A DNA stretch of 12,291 bases from positions 1-12,291 of the forward strand of contig JAPVVU010000049.1 in NCBI GenBank assembly GCA_028571885.1. Reading direction: 5' to 3'. The stretch's first letter is position 1, and every line of letters begins with the position of its first letter. Below are positions 7,415 through 12,291 of this stretch, piece by piece. The notes beneath the pieces are model-generated. The model made no database searches, was not told the DNA's origin, and was given only the letters and a program-made list of their open reading frames with translations. Origin of the DNA: Gammaproteobacteria bacterium (GTDB lineage: Bacteria > Pseudomonadota > Gammaproteobacteria > GRL18). A program made the position numbers and the translations under genes.

Positions 7415-7744
7415 TCAGACTGCCTGCTGATGGGCATGTGATGTGGCGTATTGGTGAAGAGTATGGGTGATATTTTTATTGGCCTCATTTCTAAACATAA
7501 CACCAATACCTTTATCACTATTGTGAATGATTGTTGCTTGAATGTTTATCGGTGATTTTGATAATTCAGGTAAGCTGAGAGTGAGTTCAATCTCGGCATA
7601 ATTGCACAGAGAGATGGCTGCTGTTTCAATAAACATACCATTATGGCTAATGTTAATAGCCTTTCCACGTAACAGCCCAAAAGCAGGGTAGCTTATAACA
7701 AGATCAACTGAAGAAGGTTTTCTGTCATTCCAACGTTTATTCAT
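7415..7744 (-). CDS. Single-domain PilZ protein (c-di-GMP receptor)
   Basis: The 109-residue product is essentially one PilZ domain. The two c-di-GMP-binding motifs are present: RxxxR as R4-WND-R8 and N/DxSxxG as N31-I-S33-HN-G36. Further strands follow (AEIELTLSLPEL, INIQATIIHNSDKGIGVMF). Proteins of this kind bind c-di-GMP and control motility, exopolysaccharide or other surface traits by binding partner proteins; the partner here is not evident. There is no output domain and no signal peptide. The start at 7744 is backed by GAGGGG 7 bases upstream. A 16-bp palindrome touches this site. The gene is convergent with the pentapeptide gene, and a long noncoding stretch precedes it. Confidence 0.9.
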   Translation of the reverse strand: MNKRWNDRKPSSVDLVISYPAFGLLRGKAINISHNGMFIETAAISLCNYAEIELTLSLPELSKSPINIQATIIHNSDKGIGVMFRNEANKNITHTLHQYATSHAHQQAV

Positions 7745-7751
7745 AATGATG

Positions 7752-7771
7752 CCCCTCTCTATGGATAGAGA
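7752..7771 (-). promoter_or_regulatory. PilZ ribosome binding site overlapped by a 16-bp palindrome
   Basis: GAGGGG (7757-7752 on the minus strand) is the Shine-Dalgarno. Perfect arms TCTCTAT and ATAGAGA (7756-7762, 7765-7771) flank two bases and overlap the 5' edge of it. It could be an operator, or an RNA hairpin (6 bp, 4-base loop) that partly hides the ribosome site. Confidence 0.45.
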
Positions 7772-7871
7772 ATAATGTAAGAAAAAATAAAAATATAGGG
7801 GGGCGTTTGTTTTTTGCCTTCCCTGGGATTTGTTCCCGGGATAGAATCAGGTGATTTCATATACAAAAAGA

Positions 7872-7948
7872 AAGGCAATATAACTGACATGTATTTATTA
7901 TTTGGTGTCAATTCTATTGCCTTAGAGCTATTCTCTTGTTACAAGAGA
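7872..7948. other. Candidate structured RNA: two adjacent hairpins
   Basis: AAGGCAATA (7872-7880) pairs perfectly with TATTGCCTT (7915-7923). Inside, after four unpaired bases on each side, TGACA (7885-7889) pairs with TGTCA (7906-7910). Eight bases later comes the 17-base palindrome TCTCTTGTTACAAGAGA (7932-7948). The nested symmetry suggests a structured transcript or a regulator-binding region. No promoter or terminator clearly brackets it. Confidence 0.35.
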
Positions 7949-8023
7949 TAGCATCCTCCCCCATCACTCACTTTCTATCCTTAGAAAAAAAATATCTTAA
8001 TAATTTTTTATTGATATTCTTAA

Positions 8024-8051
8024 TTTTAACGCAACTATTTTAACGCAACTA
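8024..8051. repeat. 14-bp perfect tandem direct repeat
   Basis: TTTTAACGCAACTA occurs at 8024-8037 and again at 8038-8051. Two adjacent identical sites could be tandem protein-binding sites or a replication-slippage duplication. Confidence 0.8.
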
Positions 8052-8190
8052 TATTGCTGTATCAGAGTGTTATATTCCCCTCTTTCCCGGGGATTAAGCA
8101 ATCCATTTGCTTCGATAGGTATACTTTACCGAATAGTTGGCCTGGAGATAATTGGGAATGTTGCAGTAAAATTGCGGGTAAACCCTGATT

Positions 8191-8217
8191 ATTGTATTTA
8201 TATATAATAAATACAAT
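8191..8217. repeat. Perfect 11-bp inverted repeat
   Basis: ATTGTATTTAT (8191-8201) and ATAAATACAAT (8207-8217) are exact reverse complements around 5 bases. It is fully AT-rich apart from one G and one C, so it suits a protein-binding operator better than a stable RNA hairpin. Confidence 0.75.
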
Positions 8218-8262
8218 AAATTAGGCGTGATTTTATCTTATTAACGTCTGGGCTTATTCGAT

Positions 8263-8286
8263 TTTATGAGAGATGTATCTCATAAA
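8263..8286. repeat. Perfect 9-bp inverted repeat
   Basis: TTTATGAGA (8263-8271) and TCTCATAAA (8278-8286) are exact reverse complements with a 6-base spacer. This is the geometry of a dimeric regulator site. No promoter is identified nearby. Confidence 0.7.
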
Positions 8287-8371
8287 CTATCGATAAAAAG
8301 AAATTAAGAAATAATGACAAATTCCATAAACCAAATTATATAAAACATAGAGCAGGGCGGATAAGTTGCGT

Positions 8372-8410
8372 CCCTGTTCGAATTTAATAGAAATTCATTA
8401 TCGAACAGGG
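8372..8410 (-). terminator. Stem-loop downstream of the response regulator gene
   Basis: CCCTGTTCGA (8372-8381) and TCGAACAGGG (8401-8410) are exact reverse complements around 19 bases that can form a small inner AATTT/AAATT stem. It lies about 50 bases past the regulator stop. No T-run follows on either strand, so it is more likely an mRNA 3'-end stabilising hairpin or operator than a classical intrinsic terminator. Confidence 0.4.
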
Positions 8411-8457
8411 GAGGGGGTAAATTACCTGGAATTTAAGCAGGGTGGGGAGATAGGGAT

Positions 8458-9078
8458 TTAAAAAGTAGTATTATTCTTGCTGGCCTGGATAGTGGTTTTA
8501 ACTAATTGAGCAACAGAACTGGCTTCCATTTTTTCCATCATTCGGGCACGGTGAACTTCAACCGTTTTAATACTGACATTAAGCTCATGAGCAATGACTT
8601 TATTCGGTTTGCCTTCAGTGACCCGCATCATTACTTCATGTTCTCTTGGTGTGAGAGATGCGATGCGTTTATCAATGGATTCATTTTCAATCAAAGATTC
8701 CATGGCTTCACTATTATTTTTAAGTCCTCTTTGTACGGCGTCGAGAAGCAGCTGATCATTAAATGGTTTTTCAATGAAGTCGAATGCACCGCGTTTTAGA
8801 GCACGAACCGCCATAGGTACATCACCATGGCCGGTAATAAAGATCAGAGGTAATGATATGCCTCTGTTTTTCATTTCTTCCTGGGCTTCCAGGCCGCTCA
8901 TGCCCGGCATTCTAACATCCATGACAATACAGCCGGGTTCATTGTTATAGTTTTCCAAAAACTCATCGGCACAAGTGAAGGTTGTGACTTTCAGACCAAT
9001 TGATTCAATTAGCCAGGCAGTTGACTGTCTGACGGCTTCATCATCATCTACAATAAAAACGATGGCATCATTACTCAT
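8458..9078 (-). CDS. FixJ/TtrR-family response regulator (receiver + LuxR-type HTH)
   Basis: The 206-residue product has a receiver domain (about 5-118) with the acidic cluster DDD (11-13), phospho-acceptor Asp54 in VMDVRMPGMSG, Thr82 and Lys104 (FIEKPF). A LuxR/FixJ helix-turn-helix follows at about 141-192 (LTPREHEVMMRVTEGKPNKVIAHEL, then SIKTVEVHRARMMEKM). The length and the FixJ-style GKPNKxIA signature are those of FixJ, TtrR and related regulators. When phosphorylated it should bind DNA and activate transcription. Its start overlaps the kinase gene's last 8 bases (ATGAGTAA), and AGGAAA sits about 10 bases upstream inside the kinase gene, so the two are translationally coupled. No target operon lies next to it, so I give no gene symbol. 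Confidence 0.93.
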   Translation of the reverse strand: MSNDAIVFIVDDDEAVRQSTAWLIESIGLKVTTFTCADEFLENYNNEPGCIVMDVRMPGMSGLEAQEEMKNRGISLPLIFITGHGDVPMAVRALKRGAFDFIEKPFNDQLLLDAVQRGLKNNSEAMESLIENESIDKRIASLTPREHEVMMRVTEGKPNKVIAHELNVSIKTVEVHRARMMEKMEASSVAQLVKTTIQASKNNTTF

Positions 9079-11083
9079 TATTAGTATTTCCTGGTTGTTC
9101 TTCTGTAATAGGCAATGTTAAACAAAACCTTGCACCCTGTTCGGTGTTATTTTCAGCGTATAATTTACCATCATGAGCCTCAATTATTGAGCTGCTGATA
9201 GATAAACCCATTCCCATACCGCTGGTTTTGGTTGTGAAAAAGGGATTAAAAATTCGTTTGAGCTTATCTTCACTGATTCCGTGGCCACTGTCAATAACAC
9301 ATAATTCGATAACCTTATGACTGGCGTGTCTGGTAGAAACAATTATAGCGGGTTTCTCAACGTCAGACATTGCCTCGATAGCATTTTTTAGCAGATTGAT
9401 AAGCACCTGCTCAATTTGAATAATATCGACCAGAACAGGCGGTAGATCTTCCTCAAGATCAAGTATCAGGCTCACTTGTTTGTTTTTTAACTGAGTATCA
9501 AGGAATCCTGTGACTTCATGGACAATTTGATTTATTTCACTATAGGTCTTATGTGACTCACCTTTACGCACAAAACTTCGTAAACGGCGAATAATACCGC
9601 CAGCACGATCAGCCTGTTGTGCTGTTAATTGTAAGGCATTAACAATGGCATCGAGATCAGCATTTCCCATAGTGATGCGGCGGATACAGCCCTGGACATA
9701 GGTATGTATTGCAGATAGCGGCTGATTCAATTCATGAGCCAGTCCAGAAGCCATTTCACCCATGGTACTGAGTCTTGCAACGTGTGCTAATTCAGCCTGA
9801 TGAGTCAGTGCCTGTTCCTGAGCATGCTGCCGTTCTTTGATTTCCTGCTCCAAAGACTCTTTTGATGCGGTGAGTTTATTATTCAGATCTCTCGATGAAC
9901 GTAGGTACAAAATCAGGATAACCACTAAAAAACAAATGATGATAAAGCTGACCCAATACTGTATTTTTTGGGAAAAACTACTTGGCTCATCATTGTTTTC
10001 CTGTTCAAGATGTCCAGGGAAAAAGAATAATTCATTTAAGGCAGTGTAATTTTCTGCAATGTCCCAGTAATATTGGGGAGAAAAATAGGCACTTGAGTCA
10101 TTGGATTCATTGTTATGCTGATTAAGTAAGAGCGTAACAACCTGACGGGCTAAATTATTATCAATAAACCAGGCTTTTGAAAGCGGCCATTCGGGTATTA
10201 AAACAGAACTGTGTAAAAAAGGCGCTTTCCAGCCACGGCGAGGATTAATCAGTCTTAGTTCTTCCATCGTCTCGTGAGTGAAATGTTTAGCAATTAGACC
10301 AGATTTAGAGATGATGGCATCCACAGCACCTGATTGTAATAAGGTTAATGACGTGCTCATGTCTGTAATAGGTTCGAGAGTGATATTAGTTTTTGCAATT
10401 AGCCCATGTTTAAACAAGAACTTTTCCAAAAACAGCCATGATATTGATGAATTCTCATCGATGACACCAATTTTTTTATCTTTTAAATCCTGCAGCCGGG
10501 TAATATTGGAATTATTGTTCAAAGTATGGATAGACAGGCCTTCAGAGGTGACAAAACTGCCAGAATATTGTTCAGTTCGAGTAATTAGATGTAAAAGTCC
10601 ATATTGATTTTCTAATAAGACATAGTCAATCGCATCGCAAATAACAAAGTCCAGTTCATCATCAGCTAAGGCGTTGTTTAATTGTTCCGTGTTTAAAAAC
10701 AGGGGAGTAAAATGATATTTAGGGTGACTGTTTAACCGATCAAAAGTAAATTGCCAGGGGGTATTCTTTATAGAATCCTGAGATGTTTGACTCAATATTC
10801 CAATGGTAATATTCTGCTTTTCTGAAGTAGTTTGTTGTTGAAAAGCCGCTTTAGAATCAGTATTTTCTTTAATAGAAACTTCAGAAACTTCAGAAACTTC
10901 AGAAACTTCAGAAACTTCAGAAACTTCAGAAACAGGAGGGACGGCATGAAGAGGTAGTGCGAACAGAGCACTTAAACTGATGAAAATAAATAGTGCTGGA
11001 GCCTTTAGCCGGTGAACAGCTTTTAGGCAAAAAAGAGCGCTTAAGCTTATTAATGCTCTGATTCTTGTTAGTATTACAGTCAA
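9071..11083 (-). CDS. Sensor histidine kinase with periplasmic PhnD/TtrS-like domain
   Basis: The 670-residue product starts at TTG 11083, because no ATG or GTG fits upstream of the hydrophobic N-terminus and AAGGA lies 7 bases before the TTG. Hydrophobic segments at 11-23 and 29-45 end in a signal-peptide-like ALPLHA (42-47). Next come six VSE repeats (51-68), then a PhnD/SsuA-type solute-binding domain (about 91-320: ITIGILSQTS, LKDKKIGVIDENSS, LQSGAVDAIIS). A membrane segment spans about 375-395 and a coiled coil 400-430. The kinase core has HELNQP with His450, the N-box NLLKNAIEA (563-571), DSGHGI (598-603), FFTTK (615-619) and GMGMGLS (622-628). It should autophosphorylate on His450 and pass phosphate to the overlapping regulator gene. 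The domain order matches TtrS (tetrathionate) and similar kinases, but the ligand is unknown; no PAS domain is seen. Confidence 0.92.
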   Translation of the reverse strand: MTVILTRIRALISLSALFCLKAVHRLKAPALFIFISLSALFALPLHAVPPVSEVSEVSEVSEVSEVSEVSIKENTDSKAAFQQQTTSEKQNITIGILSQTSQDSIKNTPWQFTFDRLNSHPKYHFTPLFLNTEQLNNALADDELDFVICDAIDYVLLENQYGLLHLITRTEQYSGSFVTSEGLSIHTLNNNSNITRLQDLKDKKIGVIDENSSISWLFLEKFLFKHGLIAKTNITLEPITDMSTSLTLLQSGAVDAIISKSGLIAKHFTHETMEELRLINPRRGWKAPFLHSSVLIPEWPLSKAWFIDNNLARQVVTLLLNQHNNESNDSSAYFSPQYYWDIAENYTALNELFFFPGHLEQENNDEPSSFSQKIQYWVSFIIICFLVVILILYLRSSRDLNNKLTASKESLEQEIKERQHAQEQALTHQAELAHVARLSTMGEMASGLAHELNQPLSAIHTYVQGCIRRITMGNADLDAIVNALQLTAQQADRAGGIIRRLRSFVRKGESHKTYSEINQIVHEVTGFLDTQLKNKQVSLILDLEEDLPPVLVDIIQIEQVLINLLKNAIEAMSDVEKPAIIVSTRHASHKVIELCVIDSGHGISEDKLKRIFNPFFTTKTSGMGMGLSISSSIIEAHDGKLYAENNTEQGARFCLTLPITEEQPGNTNNE
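10874..10933. repeat. 9-bp tandem repeat in the kinase gene (VSE repeats)
   Basis: Six exact copies of AGAAACTTC (10874-10927) are followed by a partial seventh copy. On the coding strand they encode six Val-Ser-Glu units between the signal peptide and the sensor domain. The unit is a multiple of three, so copy-number changes keep the frame and only change linker length. Confidence 0.95.
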
Positions 11084-11090
11084 AAATTGT

Positions 11091-11095
11091 TCCTT
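11091..11095 (-). promoter_or_regulatory. Ribosome binding site that decides the TTG start of the kinase
   Basis: AAGGA on the minus strand lies 7 bases from TTG 11083, the expected spacing. In the same frame a stop occurs a dozen codons upstream, with no ATG or GTG between. Confidence 0.65.
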
Positions 11096-11102
11096 TTCAG
11101 GT

Positions 11103-11120
11103 GTGATTAAGCTATATCAC
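11103..11120. promoter_or_regulatory. Palindromic site overlapping a possible extended -10 of the kinase gene
   Basis: The site is GTGAT-xx-AGCT-xx-ATCAC, an 18-base imperfect palindrome. On the minus strand it contains TGATATAGC, an extended -10-like sequence, about 20-37 bases before the TTG start. A dimeric regulator bound here would block or modulate the promoter. The spacing does not fit CRP or FNR consensus. No good -35 is visible. Confidence 0.35.
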
Positions 11121-11213
11121 TCTCCGTGTCCTGAATTGATGTGGATCCTGGCTAGTTAACGATAACATAACGTTTAATGTCTGAAAGGTAAAGACCTGCT
11201 TCTTAACTGGTAT

Positions 11214-11254
11214 GTAAAATAATAGAAATGCCTTATTTCATACAAAATAAGGCA
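11214..11254 (-). terminator. Likely intrinsic terminator downstream of cheV
   Basis: TGCCTTATTT (11229-11238) and AAATAAGGCA (11245-11254) form a perfect 10-bp stem with a 6-base loop. On the minus strand the stem is followed by TTTCTATTATTTT. It lies about 90 bases after the cheV stop and before the kinase gene, so it would separate the two transcripts. Confidence 0.65.
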
Positions 11255-11313
11255 CAGAGATGAAGTAAACCATGACCCTGCATCATGCCGGATTAAACGA
11301 AGAAGGTCTCATG

Positions 11314-11343
11314 GAATTGATAAATGACAAATTTTATCAATTC
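11314..11343 (-). terminator. AT-rich hairpin immediately after the cheV stop
   Basis: GAATTGATAAA (11314-11324) and TTTATCAATTC (11333-11343) are exact reverse complements with an 8-base loop, touching the stop codon. The stem is mostly A-T and no T-run follows, so it is probably a 3'-end protecting structure or an accessory to the stronger hairpin at 11229-11254. Confidence 0.45.
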
Positions 11344-12291
11344 TTAAGACTTGTTTTCCAGGGCTTTGGTATCATGACTGAGTATTTCTACCAGTTTATT
11401 TGAGAGTTCTTTGGGTTCAAATTTGGCTACATATGCATCCGCACCGACGCCTCGCCCCAATGACATATTGGCATCAGCAGATAAAGATGAATGCATAATG
11501 ACAGGAATACCTTCAAAGCGGGGATCATTTTTAATATGCTTGGTTAGTACATAGCCATCCATTTCAGGCATTTCAACGTCGGTTAAAATAGCTTGAATAT
11601 AATCTTTAACAGGCAGACCTGTTGTTTCTGCACGAGTAGCAATCTCTTTGAGTTTGTTCCAGGCTTCAGCACCGTTTATCGCACTGACGTGTGCAACGCC
11701 CATATGGTCAAGGGTACGCTCAATCTGTGAGCGGGCAACAGAGGAGTCATCGGCGTACATAATGGTATACCCTTGATTTTCCAACGTTGTAATGTCTTCA
11801 TAATAGGCATCTTCCTGGGCAAAATGAGCGGTTTCAGCTAACACTTTTTCAACATCCAGAATCATAGCGATTCGGCCATCCTGCAACTCAGTAACAGCAG
11901 TCACCAGCCCGCCAAGACGATCGGACATCATTGGCGGCGGCACCTTAATATCATTCCATTGTAAACGCAGAATGTTTTCGACAGAATGCACTAGAAAGCC
12001 CTGCATGTGTTTATTGTACTCAGTTACAATAAGAATCTGAGGTTCATCAGAGATATTGAGGCCGCAAAATTTGGGCAAATTGACCACGGGTACCATAGTG
12101 CCCCGAAGACTGGTCATACCTTCGACAGAATCAGGCATATCAGGCGCATGAGTTATATCCGGAACCTGCATGACTTCTCGAACTTTAAAAACATTAATAC
12201 CATAAACTTCCTGTCTTTCTGTTGAATCATCTTTGCCCAGGCTGAATAATAAAACTTCAAGCCTGTTTGTCCCGGCAAGATTGGTACGTTC
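11344..12291 (-). CDS. cheV: Chemotaxis protein CheV (CheW domain + receiver), N-terminus outside window
   Basis: The frame is open to the right edge: 315 residues are visible, beginning ERTNLAGTNRLEVLLFSLGK, which is typical CheV sequence, so only about 10-20 residues are missing. An internal Met (12171) is not the start, because the conserved CheW strands lie upstream of it. The CheW-like domain covers about 8-160 (YGINVFKVREV, SLRGTMVPVVNLP, LGGLVTAV). The receiver covers about 175-305, with DD (181-182), phospho-acceptor Asp238 in ILTDVEMPEMDG and Lys290 in AYVAKFEPKEL, in visible-fragment numbering. CheV couples chemoreceptors to the CheA kinase and acts as a phosphate-tuned adaptor at the receptor array. 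It implies a motile or receptor-array-bearing cell. No other che genes are in the window. Confidence 0.96.
   Translation of the reverse strand, partial: ERTNLAGTNRLEVLLFSLGKDDSTERQEVYGINVFKVREVMQVPDITHAPDMPDSVEGMTSLRGTMVPVVNLPKFCGLNISDEPQILIVTEYNKHMQGFLVHSVENILRLQWNDIKVPPPMMSDRLGGLVTAVTELQDGRIAMILDVEKVLAETAHFAQEDAYYEDITTLENQGYTIMYADDSSVARSQIERTLDHMGVAHVSAINGAEAWNKLKEIATRAETTGLPVKDYIQAILTDVEMPEMDGYVLTKHIKNDPRFEGIPVIMHSSLSADANMSLGRGVGADAYVAKFEPKELSNKLVEILSHDTKALENKS

Larger units (their letters stand above)
7745..8457. other. 713-base intergenic region without a convincing gene, rich in inverted repeats
   Basis: This stretch lies upstream of the PilZ gene and downstream of the response regulator gene (both minus strand). 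I see no ORF with a family signature on either strand. It holds the palindrome at 7756-7771; a GC-rich hairpin near 7822-7840 (CCCTGGGA / TCCCGGG with one bulged T); a two-stem element at 7872-7923; the palindrome at 7932-7948; a C-rich run (CCTCCCCC) near 7955-7962; two 14-bp direct repeats at 8024-8051; and inverted repeats at 8191-8217, 8263-8286 and 8372-8410. It may contain the PilZ promoter, the 3' end of the regulator transcript, and perhaps a small RNA. Confidence 0.6.

Noticed and set aside
7889..7951. 20-residue ORF starting MYLLFG in the intergenic region
   Set aside because: It is short, lies inside the inverted repeats, and has no well-spaced ribosome site or recognisable family.
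11101..11121. CRP or FNR site upstream of the kinase
   Set aside because: TGTGA and TCAC half-sites are too far apart for CRP, and the TTGAT-N4-ATCAA pattern of FNR is not met.
12169..12171. ATG at 12171 as the start of cheV
   Set aside because: Forty upstream in-frame codons encode conserved CheV/CheW sequence up to the window edge, so this Met is internal.

Overview
The window looks like chromosomal DNA from a gammaproteobacterium with moderately low GC. The evidence is a full-length HrpA helicase, a CheV chemotaxis protein, a DUF2835 gene and a TtrS/TtrR-like FixJ-type two-component pair, all of gammaproteobacterial type. Intergenic DNA is AT-rich. A sulfur-oxidising or other environmental lineage is possible, but the sequence does not prove it. 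There are no rRNA or tRNA genes, CRISPR arrays or transposase genes.

Layout. (1) Positions 1-1292, minus strand: the 5' 430 codons of a gene that runs off the left edge. It encodes tandem cyclic-nucleotide-binding-type domains, a rhodanese domain whose catalytic Cys is Ser, and a Lys-rich tail. (2) Positions 1546-5757, plus: the ATP-dependent RNA helicase HrpA, divergent from gene 1. (3) Positions 5754-5868: a long inverted repeat built of 7-bp CTGAACG units between two convergent genes. (4) Positions 5877-6086, minus: a 69-residue SAP-like protein with four cysteines. (5) Positions 6263-7374, plus: a likely operon of a DUF2835 protein, a DUF4442 hotdog protein and a short pentapeptide-repeat protein. 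(6) Positions 7415-7744, minus: a single-domain PilZ protein with intact c-di-GMP-binding motifs. (7) Positions 7745-8457: 713 bases with no convincing gene but many inverted repeats. (8) Positions 8458-11083, minus: a sensor histidine kinase with a periplasmic PhnD/TtrS-like domain, overlapping by 8 bp its FixJ/TtrR-like response regulator. (9) Positions 11344-12291, minus: CheV (CheW domain plus receiver), missing its first few codons beyond the right edge.

Functional reading. Much of the window is signalling: a possible cyclic-nucleotide-responsive protein, a c-di-GMP effector, a two-component system that senses a periplasmic ligand, and a chemotaxis coupling protein. The kinase and regulator form one translationally coupled unit. 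No reductase, oxidase or transporter operon is adjacent, so their target cannot be read from context. No complete new multi-gene system is evident. The most notable features are the dead rhodanese fused to cNMP-type domains, the heptamer inverted repeat, the 9-bp in-frame tandem repeat in the kinase, and the structured 7745-8457 intergenic region.
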